Shown: positions 7,510 through 16,436, counted from the stretch's first letter. The stretch: 37,507 bases of DNA from Balneolaceae bacterium (GCA_003561515.1 PWWL01000290.1:1-37507); one strand, 5' to 3'. The notes: generated by a model not told the origin, from the sequence alone. Numbers and translations: made by a program.

Positions 7510-9441
7510 TCAATTTATCACCCAGGGACCTTCAATTTTGTCCTCGGGAGAGGCATAATATTCCAGGATTTCATCCCCTTTATGGTTCACCAGTAGCCAG
7601 CGCTCACTGCTGCCGCCAAAGGTCAGGCGGGTAGCTGCTCCAACGCGATCAAAAATCTTTCTGTCATCTTTGTTTGGCCTGTTATTAAACCACGTGGTCG
7701 ATTCAAGGGGATTGGCCCAGGTGCCCGCTCCGGCCCGATCATAAATTGCATATTGATCCCCCTCATTTGAAAAATATGCCATCCTCTCAGCACCTATCCT
7801 CACTGCCGCACCGAAGCCGCGGTTCGCAAACTGGAAGTTTCCGCTGTCGCCGAAGATTTCGTTCACCAGTTCCACACGGTTTGCTCCATCTCTTTGGTCA
7901 TAGGCTCCGATCGGACCATTCGGCAGTGAGTTACCGGATACATTTGCGGGATCGTAACTGAAGAATTCATTTCTAAGCCCGGCTCCGTCAAAGATATATA
8001 ATCTCGAATCATTAAAACGTACTCCGGCACCTATGCTGTTAAAAGTGTTGGCACCCATCGGCCCATCCGGATCATGAATATCAAATATGCCCAGAACATC
8101 GCCAGAGTTGCCGTTGTACCATTCATACTGCGTACCTGCTTTATTGTACACAACCACATTGCTGTCAGAAATATGAATCAATGCCCCGATTCCATCGTCA
8201 AAAAGATCCACAAGCGAGCGATAACCCTGGGGGGGCAGGATGCCTTTCAGATCGCAATTGGTGATATCATACTCCGTCGCAATTTTTGTTCCCACAACCT
8301 GATCGGGACGCTCCACACTTCGCACGACATAAGAGAGTGGAAGTCCGGTACGGATATTGGTGCTTTCTTCAAGTCTTGCTGCAATATCTTCAATGGTACG
8401 TTCTCCGGCCAGGCTGATTGCTCCGGCGGAATCACCGCCGTAGGCGATCACCTTGATCTTCACATTGTTCATTTTCTGAAAACTATCGACATCCACACTA
8501 CCACTCAATTTATTATTAAAAGATCCATAGGAGAGATTCAGTTTGGTTTCCATCTCCCGGCTGGAGGTAGTAGATTCTACCAGCATATAAAAAATACGAC
8601 CATAGGTAACCGATGATATAAAAGTGGCGGGATTATCCGGTTGCACATAGGTTGCCAGCTGTTCGGGTGTAACACTCTCGTCAAAAAGCTGACTGAGACT
8701 GGTGGGCAGGTCAAAGCTCATGGTGTAGTACTCCTGGCTGAGCTTTACAAGAAATCGATTGTATGTACGATCTGTACTGAACGACATATTCGACTTCACT
8801 TTGGTGGTAAAGGTGCTGACGTCCAGCCCAAGCTCCAATGCCAGTTATTGTTCAGACTGAACCTCCTGAATTTCCAGCTGGAAATTGGCCGGAACTTCTT
8901 CGCCGGAATTGGCAATAATATTGTTCATCGCATTCTGAATGGAGCTTTTACTGACTCTGTCTACTGTAAAGGTAGACGCGAGATTGCCATTAGTCAGAAT
9001 ATATGATATGGTTCCTCCCGCTCTCTCAACCACAATAGGTGACGGAGTCGCATTTGACAGTGTTTTGCCCTGCAAAAGGTTTCCAGGATAGATCACATCC
9101 GCATTGGTATTAAATAGCGGAAACTGTCCGTTACCGTCGAGCACGCTCAAAGTTTTTGTCGTACAGATCCATCGCTGTGATTCTATACTGCCATTTTCTT
9201 CCACCTGGCGGTCTTCCGCTACCGGTTGGCTGACGGAAAGGGTATCGGTGGTTCTGTTTTGGGGAATCTGCTCGAATTCACCTCCGCTTTTAATAACATC
9301 TTCGAATGTCAATTCCATATCCGGATTTGTGGATGTTCCGTTCTCGGAGCAGGAGCTAATTGTGAATAAAGAAACAGCCAGTAATAAGCTTAAAGCAAAT
9401 GTAATCAGATAGTTAAAAGTTATTTTTTTCTGATTTTCCAT
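7510..9441 (-). pseudogene. CDC-like pore-forming lipoprotein with four-repeat C-terminus, interrupted by an in-frame TAA
   Basis: One frame of 642 sense codons broken once, at TAA 8845-8847. The N-terminal piece (198 residues) has a lipoprotein signal with lipobox ISSC (Cys31) and SENGTS after it. The second piece continues in the same frame (ELGLDVSTFTTKVKS) with clear CDC core motifs: KLSQEYYTMSFDLP, SLSQLFDESVTPEQL, FISSVTYGRIFYMLVESTTS, AYGGDSAGAI, LPLSYVV and TEYDITNC. Against the paralogue (SEKQSALQMGL), the stop falls where Gln stands, so a CAA-to-TAA change fits. Domain 4 is absent. The C-terminus has four repeats built on IGALIHI, IGAGVRF, FGAAVRI and VGAATRL, suggesting a small four-bladed propeller. 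The second piece alone would start at TTG 8838 and lack a signal peptide, so I treat the gene as broken. Confidence 0.75.
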
Positions 9442-9484
9442 GATAGTAACAGTTTGTTGGTGATTGAATAAAAGATTCCTGTCA

Positions 9485-9512
9485 CTGTACGCGCAAAAGG
9501 GTGGGGTAACTG
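9485..9512 (-). promoter_or_regulatory. shared promoter element, copy B (second CDC-like gene)
   Basis: Minus strand: CAGT, ten bases, TTTTGCGCGTACAG (9485-9498), with TTCGC before CAGT. It ends 43 bases before the lipoprotein start codon. Between box and start codon it also shares CAGGAATCTTTTATTCAA with copy A, so the whole 5' region is duplicated. Confidence 0.7.
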
Positions 9513-9663
9513 GCGAAAAAATTGTTCGGAGTGTGCAGTTTATCAGATCATTAAAAATCAGTTTGTTACTTGGAGAAGAGATCCGCAGAAGTTAGATTCT
9601 TAAGTACTTTATAGAACACTGTATAAAAAAGAAAGGGAACAAGAGTTAACAAATTAATTTAGA

Positions 9664-10224
9664 ATGGAAACTCCTGATCATGGTATAACTTCGCTGCTGA
9701 AAGGTTTGGAAGAAAACGACGCCAAGGCTATCGACAAAATATATCCATTGATATATGACCACCTGCGAAATGAAGCTCACCTTCAACTCAGGCAAGAAAG
9801 GGCCGGGCATACCCTGCAAACTACGGCTTTGGTCAATGAGGCTTACCTGAAACTTGTAGATCAGGATAAGGCCAACTATAATAATCGCTCTCATTTTTTA
9901 GCCGTTGCTGCCCTAACCATGCGCAGAATTCTGATTAGCTATGCCAGAAAAAAGAACGCTGAAAAACGCGGCGGCAAAGAACCTGCTGTTACCTTTACAG
10001 ATGGTATGGCACCCTATGAGGCACAACTGCATGAATTTCTGGATCTGGATGAAGCCCTTAAAAAATTGGAGGCCATGGATGAACGTCAGGCTCAGATTGT
10101 CCAGTATCGTTTTTTTGGAGGAATGAACTATAAGGAAATTGCTGAAGTGATGGGTGGTACCGAGCACTCGGTTCGCTACGACTGGCGTGTGGCGCGTGCC
10201 TGGCTGAAACGGGAATTGGGGTGA
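9664..10224 (+). CDS. ECF-type sigma factor, TIGR02999-like
   Basis: 186 residues. The region 2 part has GHTLQTTALVNEAYLKLVDQ and SHFLAVAALTMRRILISYARKKNAEKRGG, the signature of the TIGR02999/PF07638 sigma family. Region 4 has QIVQYRFFGGMNYKEIAEVMGGTEHSVRYDWRVARAWLKREL, with the helix-turn-helix that reads the -35 element. Members of this family are often encoded beside Ser/Thr kinases rather than a classical anti-sigma factor, and kinase control of such factors has been shown in related ECF groups. Here it diverges from a CDC-like gene and precedes two kinases. A purine-rich AAGAAAGGGAACAAGAG lies upstream of the ATG. It is the best candidate to read the shared promoter element. No copy of that element was found before the gene itself. 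Confidence 0.88.
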   Translation: METPDHGITSLLKGLEENDAKAIDKIYPLIYDHLRNEAHLQLRQERAGHTLQTTALVNEAYLKLVDQDKANYNNRSHFLAVAALTMRRILISYARKKNAEKRGGKEPAVTFTDGMAPYEAQLHEFLDLDEALKKLEAMDERQAQIVQYRFFGGMNYKEIAEVMGGTEHSVRYDWRVARAWLKRELG

Positions 10225-10316
10225 TTACAGATCATGAATCGATAAAGCATTTTGTTTCGATGCCTTGACCCATTTGTAATTCCTGATGATGTAGCAATTT
10301 TTTTGAAGTACTTCAT

Positions 10317-10344
10317 CAGTTTGTAGTGGTTTTTGCGCGTATAG
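10317..10344 (+). promoter_or_regulatory. shared promoter element, copy C (first kinase gene)
   Basis: CAGT at 10317-10320, ten bases, then TTTTGCGCGTATAG at 10331-10344, preceded by TTCAT. The spacing is identical to copies A and B although this copy is on the other strand and before a different gene type. It lies 99 bases before the kinase ATG, leaving a leader that contains a hairpin. Confidence 0.7.
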
Positions 10345-10354
10345 AAGAGTGTCC

Positions 10355-10390
10355 CCCCTTTCCCCATTGGGATCCCCGTTGGAAAAGGGG
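10355..10390 (+). promoter_or_regulatory. hairpin in the kinase leader
   Basis: CCCCTTTCC (10355-10363) pairs with GGAAAAGGGG (10381-10390) with one bulged A. It lies between promoter element copy C and the kinase start codon. No T-tract follows, so it is not a standard terminator. It might affect translation or RNA stability. Confidence 0.4.
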
Positions 10391-10443
10391 TACTAGTGTG
10401 GCCTTTGTTGTTATATCGAACTCACCAACAAATACAGAGCTCC

Positions 10444-13071
10444 ATGAACGCAGAACAATGGAAACAAGTTAAAACCCTTTTTAAAGAGATTGTGGATCTG
10501 GAGCCGGAACTGAGAACAGAGCGTCTTGAGTCGGTAAAAACTGAAGATCCTCTTCTCTACGAAGAACTCGTCTCCCTCCTGGAGGCTGATTCGATGGAAA
10601 CGTCGATTCTTGACGGTTACGCTATTCAACAGGTTGACCTTTCCGAGCTGGTGCCTCTCGACGGCGTACAGGTTGGCCCTTTCAAGATCGAAAAACAGAT
10701 TGGATCGGGCGGCATGGGCAATGTGTATCTGGCGCATCGAACCATGGGAGGGTTTGAACAGACTGTGGCGCTGAAACTCATCAAATATGGCATGGGTACG
10801 GAGCAGGCCATCCGCCGCTTTGAGGAAGAACGCAGCATCCTCGCCCGTTTGCAGCACCCGCATATAGCCCGATTAATTGACGGCGGTATCACAGAAGAAG
10901 ACAGACCCTGGTTTGCTATGGAGTATGTTGAGGGGATACCCATCAGCCATTATTGCAGAGAAGTGAAAGCAACACTGCGCGAAAGGCTGGATCTTTTTTT
11001 AATGATAACATCGGCTGTAAAATACGCTCACAAGAACCTTGTTGTTCATGGAGATCTTAAACCCGAAAATATTCTGGTCACCATCCAGGACGACAAACCC
11101 ACCATAAAATTACTCGACTTCGGGGTGGCCAGGCTCATAGAGGCCGGAGAAGAAGATGTAAAACCCCATCACGCCTTTACAGCCGAATATGCCAGCCCGG
11201 AACAGCTCGATAAACAACCTGTAACCACCGCCTCCGATATCTATTCCATGGGAGTGATCCTGTACGAACTATTGACAGGCACCCGTCCACACAGAAGAAA
11301 TGATCAGTCACTAAAGGAATTTTTAAACAGGATCAGGCAATCACCGCCGTTATTGCCCAGCAGCGTACACCGTGAGGATCTTCAAAACAGATATCAAAAA
11401 GATCTTGCGGGAGACCTGGACAGCATTTGCCTGAAAGCGATATCGGCAGAACCTGAGCAGCGGTATGAAACGGCCGAACAACTGGCGGATGATATTCACC
11501 GCTATCTGAACCATCTGCCCGTTACCGCTGCTGCCGGGTCCCGTCAATACCGGGCCGGAAAGTTTATTAAACGCCACAAAGCAGGAACTGCGTCTGTTAT
11601 CGGGATATTAATCGTGTTGATTACAGGCATCCTGGCTTTTGCATGGCAGTACAGCATTGCTTCACAAGAGCGCGACCGCGCACAAAAAGAAGCGGATACC
11701 TCCCAACAGATAGCTTCTTTTCTACAGGGCCTGTTTGAAATCAGCGACCCGGCGATATCCCGGGGCGATACCCTGACCGCATTCACCATGCTTGAAAGAG
11801 GTGCCGGGCAAATTGAAACCGAGCTTGCCGGTAACCCGGAGCTGCTCGCAGAGATGCTTGATATTCTGGGAGCGGTCTATATTAGCTTATGGGAATATCA
11901 AACTGCCGAAGAGATATTTACCAGGTCTGAAGGTTATAAACGCCAAATCTATGCGGATGATCACATTTCCTTCAGTGTCAATTACCATTATCTGGGGAAC
12001 ATTCAGATACAGAATGGGAATTTCGAAGCTGCCGATTCCTATCTGACGGCCGCTTTGCGAATCCGGCGTGCCAACCTTCGTCAGAATCACCCCGACATCG
12101 CTTCAACGCTTCAGCAAATGGGTTTTTTGAATCAGCAGAAAAGCAATTTTGATAAGGCTGAACAATTGTACAGCGAAGCCCTTGCCATTTATGAAGAACA
12201 AAGTTCGGATGATCCCGATCTTGCCATGGAGGTGGCATCCCTTAAAAACAGTCTTGGAGTAATCCTGCAAATTACCGCCCGCTATGATGAAGCAGAAGCC
12301 CTTTTCCAGGACGCTATATCGTATATACAAACGAATCTGGGTGACGATCACCCGCGGGTAATTAATTATTTGTCAAACCTCGGATATGTACATATTCTGA
12401 TGGGAAACACCGAAGAAGCAGAAAGATATCTCGCCCAAAGTGTTGAAACAGCCAGGAAAATTCACGGCAATCATCATCCGCATACTGCAGTTGCCATGAT
12501 TTATTATTCAAGCTTTCTGTTTGAACAGGGTGAGTATCTGGAAGTCGAACATTTATCCCGTGAAATCCTGCAGATCTATACAGATTTTTATGATGATGAT
12601 CACCCGGTTATTCCGGTTATCTACAGCAATCTGGCCAACAGTCTTGATAACCAGGGTAAATTTAGCGAGGCAGAGAAACTTCATCGGGAAGCGCTGTCCC
12701 GATACATCGAACTTTTTGGAAGCGATAGTCAACAGGCGGCTCGATCGCATGGAAATCTTGGAACCACACTCGGTAAAATGGAAAAGTATGACCAGGCTCT
12801 TAAAAGTTTCCACCGTTCATTGGAAATCGAAATCATTATTTACGGTGAAAATCATCCCGAACCGGCTTTCAGTCACCTTGCCATTGCCTACGTACATAAA
12901 CTAACCGGCGAGAATGAAAAAGCAGAAGTACATTATCTGAAGGGGTATCAGATATTTAGAGAGGTTTTGGGAGATGACCATCACGAAACCAGGTATGCTT
13001 TAGGCGTACTCACCAGTTTTTACGAGGATTCCGGTCAACCGGAGATGATTGAGACACTAAATCAGCAATAA
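10444..13071 (+). CDS. Ser/Thr protein kinase with TPR-like C-terminus (non-RD type)
   Basis: 875 residues from ATG 10444. I prefer this start to an upstream GTG at 10396 because it aligns exactly with the second kinase (MNAEQW). Layout: conserved N-terminal helical part (1-75); kinase domain (about 80-355) with glycine loop GSGGMG (87-92), VALK Lys111, catalytic loop HGDLKPEN (202-209), DFG (225-227) and SPE (251-253); one membrane helix (about 381-401); then an extracytoplasmic region of TPR-like repeats to the end (repeated A..L/Y patterns with GDDHP motifs). The usual catalytic-loop Arg is Gly here (HGD instead of HRD), making it a non-RD kinase. The catalytic Asp and Lys remain, so activity is plausible. 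It probably phosphorylates or regulates the upstream sigma factor (inference from context). Confidence 0.9.
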   Translation: MNAEQWKQVKTLFKEIVDLEPELRTERLESVKTEDPLLYEELVSLLEADSMETSILDGYAIQQVDLSELVPLDGVQVGPFKIEKQIGSGGMGNVYLAHRTMGGFEQTVALKLIKYGMGTEQAIRRFEEERSILARLQHPHIARLIDGGITEEDRPWFAMEYVEGIPISHYCREVKATLRERLDLFLMITSAVKYAHKNLVVHGDLKPENILVTIQDDKPTIKLLDFGVARLIEAGEEDVKPHHAFTAEYASPEQLDKQPVTTASDIYSMGVILYELLTGTRPHRRNDQSLKEFLNRIRQSPPLLPSSVHREDLQNRYQKDLAGDLDSICLKAISAEPEQRYETAEQLADDIHRYLNHLPVTAAAGSRQYRAGKFIKRHKAGTASVIGILIVLITGILAFAWQYSIASQERDRAQKEADTSQQIASFLQGLFEISDPAISRGDTLTAFTMLERGAGQIETELAGNPELLAEMLDILGAVYISLWEYQTAEEIFTRSEGYKRQIYADDHISFSVNYHYLGNIQIQNGNFEAADSYLTAALRIRRANLRQNHPDIASTLQQMGFLNQQKSNFDKAEQLYSEALAIYEEQSSDDPDLAMEVASLKNSLGVILQITARYDEAEALFQDAISYIQTNLGDDHPRVINYLSNLGYVHILMGNTEEAERYLAQSVETARKIHGNHHPHTAVAMIYYSSFLFEQGEYLEVEHLSREILQIYTDFYDDDHPVIPVIYSNLANSLDNQGKFSEAEKLHREALSRYIELFGSDSQQAARSHGNLGTTLGKMEKYDQALKSFHRSLEIEIIIYGENHPEPAFSHLAIAYVHKLTGENEKAEVHYLKGYQIFREVLGDDHHETRYALGVLTSFYEDSGQPEMIETLNQQ

Positions 13072-13180
13072 AAAGAAACTGGAATAGAAGATTATACTGC
13101 CCGCAACGCTGCCAGGATCATTTTCGCTTTGCTCAAGTGAACTCTTGCAGGTTGCATAAAATATAATAAATGGAGAATCC

Positions 13181-15658
13181 ATGAATGCCGAACAATGGAA
13201 CCGGGTACAAACCCTTTTTAAAGAGATTGTCGATCTCGAGCCTGATACACGTCATGAACGGATGGAATCGGTGAAAACCGAAGATTCGTTTCTCTACGAA
13301 GAACTCTGCTCCCTCCTGGCAGCCGATACACAGGAAACCTCGATGCTCGACGGTTTTGCCATTGAACAGGTAGACCTATCCGACCTGGTGTCGCTCGAAG
13401 GCGTTCAGATTGGCCCATTTCAGATTGAAAAACAGGTTGGCTCAGGCGGTATGGGCAGTGTGTACCTGGCAAGGCGCGTGGAAGGCGGGTTTGATCAGAC
13501 CGTGGCGCTTAAACTCATCAATTACGGAATGGGAACCGAGCAGGCCATCCGCCGTTTCGAAGACGAACGCAGTATCCTGGCGCGACTTCAGCATCCGAAT
13601 ATCGCACGGCTGATTGATGGTGGCATTACCGACGAGGGGCGCCCGTGGTTTGCTATGGACTATGTGGAGGGTGAAACACTGACCCATTACTGCAAGCGGC
13701 TTAACCTGCCGCTAAGCAAACGATTGGAACTCTTTTATGAAGTGGCGGAGGCTGTTCAGTACGCACATAAAAACCTTGTTGTTCACCGCGACCTGAAACC
13801 AGGCAATATTCTGGTGACCGGTGAAGATGAAAAATCACAGGTGAAGCTTCTTGATTTTGGTATTGCAAGGATCCTTGAGGAGTCGGATACAGAAGATGCC
13901 GGCATGAAGGCGATGACCCGGGCATACGCTTCGCCCGAGCAGCTTCGGGGAGAATCCACATCCACAGCAACCGATATCTACAGCCTTGGAGTGGCACTTC
14001 ATGAGCTGATTACAGGATGTCATCCAAACGAGGATTATCGTCCGGACGATTGTAAGCCGGCTACTGTGCCCCGTGAGCTTACAGCTGTTTGCCATAAGGC
14101 GATGCAGCCGGATGCTGACCAGCGATACGAAAACGTATCCGAGCTGGGCGACGACATTCTGGCCTGGCTCAAAGATCGCCCCGTTTTCACCTACTCCCGT
14201 AAGCCCCTGTATCGAATGAAAAAGTGGATGATCCGCAACCGTGCTGCATCATTTATTGCGATCTTTTCGCTGGTGGTTATGATTGTGCTGGTATTTGTTT
14301 ACACGGAGGAGCTGAAAAAGGAGACAGCTCGTGCACAAGACGAGGCTACGAGAGCCACGCGAATTGCATCAGTGCTGGGAAGTTCGTTGCGGTCGATTGA
14401 TCCCGTGCAAAACCGTGGCCAGGAACTCACCGCCCGGGGCATGGTGGATATGAGTACGAACTATATAAATAACGAGCTTAAGAATGACCCGAGAACCCGT
14501 GCCGAACTGCTCATTATAATGGCAGATATTTATGCAAATCTGATTGTATATGATGTGGCTGATTCTCTTTCTGCTATTGCCGTGGATCTGTATAGCGAAA
14601 CAGAAGATACCACCTCCTATACCTACATCAGCATGCTTACCAGCCGCTCCGTACTTCTCGACAAGGCGGGCAAATATGATGAAGGACTGGCCATGATACA
14701 CCGTGCCCTCGATCTTGCCAACCGCTATTTGGAGCCCGGCACTCTCGAATTTGCCGGAATTAACCTCGACTACACATACCATCTTGACGTAAACCAGGAA
14801 TATGCCCTCACCGACTCCATTCTCAGATTGGTAGAACCGATCTATGAAAAATACCGGGAAGAGGCGGGCGAAACGTACGATGATTTTGTTTTCTATAAGG
14901 GAACCAACTACAGGCGTACCGGTAATTTTGAAAAAGCCGGGGAGTATCTGTTTCGGTCACTGGAACTGAGCCGTGCCCGCTACCCGGGTATTCATGAACA
15001 GATCGCCTCCACATTGAACCACATCTCCAGCCTGTACCAGAACATGGGCGAGTACGACAAGGCCCTTCCTTATGCCATAGAATCGCACGAAATGAGGCTG
15101 GAGATTTTCGGCCCAAGCCATCTCAATACCATTGCAGCCCATGCGAATACCGCACGAACATACTTGGGCGCCGGGCGGCTTGAAGAGGCGGCCGTAACGT
15201 ACAGAGATGTTCTGGCTTTATTCAGAGAGGAATACGGGAACGATAATTTCTACATATCAGGACTGTTGGGGAATACAGGGCTGGTGTATCTGGAAATGGA
15301 AGATTATGAACGGGCCGAATCCTTTTTGCGTGAAAGCCTGGAACACAGCGAACGTCTTCTGCCGGCCGATCACCTCCGTCATGCCGGCCCGCTGAGAGGC
15401 CTGGCCGATGCCCTGCGCAGACAAAACCGGTTAGAAGAAGCCTTTCCCTATGCCGAGCGGGCTTATGAATTACAATCCTCACTGCCTGATGACAATGCCT
15501 CGCTGAATATCACACGCTTCACCCTCGGCCTCTGCCTCTGGAACTTGGATCGCCGTGACGAAGCCGAACCCCATCTGCGCGGGGCACTCACCTATTTCCA
15601 AACGCTGCCCGAACGGTTTCAGTCTCAGATTGACGAGCTTCACGCACTTGGGTTTTGA
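13181..15658 (+). CDS. Ser/Thr protein kinase with TPR-like C-terminus (RD type)
   Basis: 825 residues, a tandem paralogue of the preceding kinase. The first 230 or so residues align without gaps and are very similar (MNAEQWNRVQTLFKEIVDLE; GSGGMG; VALK Lys111; DFG). Here the catalytic loop is canonical HRDLKPGN (202-209). One membrane helix (about 355-374) separates the cytoplasmic kinase from a C-terminal region of TPR-like repeats, which is much more diverged than the kinase part. It may sense something in the periplasm through protein-protein contact. No copy of the shared promoter element occurs in the 109-base gap before it, so it may be read from the upstream kinase promoter. ATG 13181 is preceded by TGGAGAATCC. 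Confidence 0.9.
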   Translation: MNAEQWNRVQTLFKEIVDLEPDTRHERMESVKTEDSFLYEELCSLLAADTQETSMLDGFAIEQVDLSDLVSLEGVQIGPFQIEKQVGSGGMGSVYLARRVEGGFDQTVALKLINYGMGTEQAIRRFEDERSILARLQHPNIARLIDGGITDEGRPWFAMDYVEGETLTHYCKRLNLPLSKRLELFYEVAEAVQYAHKNLVVHRDLKPGNILVTGEDEKSQVKLLDFGIARILEESDTEDAGMKAMTRAYASPEQLRGESTSTATDIYSLGVALHELITGCHPNEDYRPDDCKPATVPRELTAVCHKAMQPDADQRYENVSELGDDILAWLKDRPVFTYSRKPLYRMKKWMIRNRAASFIAIFSLVVMIVLVFVYTEELKKETARAQDEATRATRIASVLGSSLRSIDPVQNRGQELTARGMVDMSTNYINNELKNDPRTRAELLIIMADIYANLIVYDVADSLSAIAVDLYSETEDTTSYTYISMLTSRSVLLDKAGKYDEGLAMIHRALDLANRYLEPGTLEFAGINLDYTYHLDVNQEYALTDSILRLVEPIYEKYREEAGETYDDFVFYKGTNYRRTGNFEKAGEYLFRSLELSRARYPGIHEQIASTLNHISSLYQNMGEYDKALPYAIESHEMRLEIFGPSHLNTIAAHANTARTYLGAGRLEEAAVTYRDVLALFREEYGNDNFYISGLLGNTGLVYLEMEDYERAESFLRESLEHSERLLPADHLRHAGPLRGLADALRRQNRLEEAFPYAERAYELQSSLPDDNASLNITRFTLGLCLWNLDRRDEAEPHLRGALTYFQTLPERFQSQIDELHALGF

Positions 15659-15804
15659 TGAACGGCTTCATTAATTAAGCCACTTAACGATCTATGTCAA
15701 GCGGGCGTGCTTCCTTTTAGTTACTTACATTCAATTACGCAGCCGCGTCGCTCTTTTGCAGAGCCGTTAATTACCATCTGCAGGTCTTCGCCTAATAAAT
15801 AATG

Positions 15805-16207
15805 TCAAAAATCAACCTTGTCAAAGAAATCAGCAATTTTCATGATTTTTGTCTTATTAATTTTTGAGTACTAACAGGTCGTTATCTCCTGTCACCATAT
15901 AATCAGCTTTTTCATCTTTTGCCAGTGCCAGAAAGAAATTGTCTTTGGGATCTCGGCATAAACTAACCTTTGATGTGACCTCAACAAATTCTGCGATTTC
16001 GTCGATCGTACCCAAAAGGTCTTCTGTTTCTTCTCTTGTAATATATTTTCTCAATTTTGGCCGTTTTGCTACAGCTATAAATTCTTCAAGAAGTTCCTGG
16101 CTGAACAAAAGTGTACATTTACCATCAAAAAGAAGAGCATCAAGCTGGTCATGCCTACTGCTGATCAGAAAACTAATCCACAGATTTGTGTCCAATATGC
16201 TCCGCAT
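15805..16207 (-). pseudogene. PIN-domain toxin (COG1569 type), C-terminus frameshifted
   Basis: The frame from ATG 16207 gives 116 residues: LDTNLWISFLIS at the start (first metal-binding Asp), ELLEEFIAVAKRPKL, then CRDPKDNFFLALAKDEKADYMVTGDNDLLVLK (other acidic residues). It stops early at 15857. Family members continue about 20 residues further. Dropping one base from the T5 run at 15861-15865 restores INKTKIMKIADFFDKVDF, ending at 15805, which is the expected tail. All catalytic acids precede the lesion, so a shortened toxin could still fold. The partner gene upstream is also damaged. Confidence 0.6.
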
Positions 16208-16436
16208 ATTTCACGCTTATAACGCTTTGAACGAATGGTTTCTACTTCACGCGTTATTTCGTCAAGATCGGGAACTGTCTCAGATTAGACCTTAGCTTGT
16301 CTAATACTTCGGAAAAATCATTCTTGGTCGATTTACGGAACGAGATGAGATTTAAACCTGCCAGATCGTTAAACGGTTTTCTGGCTTTTGAATTTAATAT
16401 GTCAACTTTAATGGTTTCTATGCGATAATTGTACAA
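16208..16436 (-). pseudogene. antitoxin partner of the PIN toxin, frameshifted
   Basis: Starting near a TTG at 16436, the frame encodes TIKVDILNSKARKPFNDLAG, LNLISF and VLDKLRSNL, typical of the small antitoxins paired with COG1569 PIN toxins. It then stops at 16254 after RQFPILTK. The other frame continues with PDLDEITREVETIRSKRYK, which is the usual C-terminus of this family. So one base seems to be missing near 16272-16283. The restored frame runs into the toxin start, fitting an overlapping pair. The start codon is uncertain. Confidence 0.6.

Noticed and set aside
8836..8838. TTG restart as a genuine separate gene for the C-terminal half of the second CDC-like protein
   Set aside because: The frame and domain continue unbroken across the stop, there is no signal peptide and the start would lie inside a conserved CDC segment.
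10396..10443. GTG start for the first kinase
   Set aside because: Start ATG 10444 aligns exactly with the paralogue; the extension has no counterpart there.
15680..15775. Fourth attC-like dyad after the second kinase
   Set aside because: It ends in GAGCCGTTAATTACC like the others, but the arms pair too weakly to support.
3517..16436. Stop-codon recoding (reassigned TAA)
   Set aside because: Intact genes throughout the window use TAA as a normal stop, and other lesions are frameshifts.
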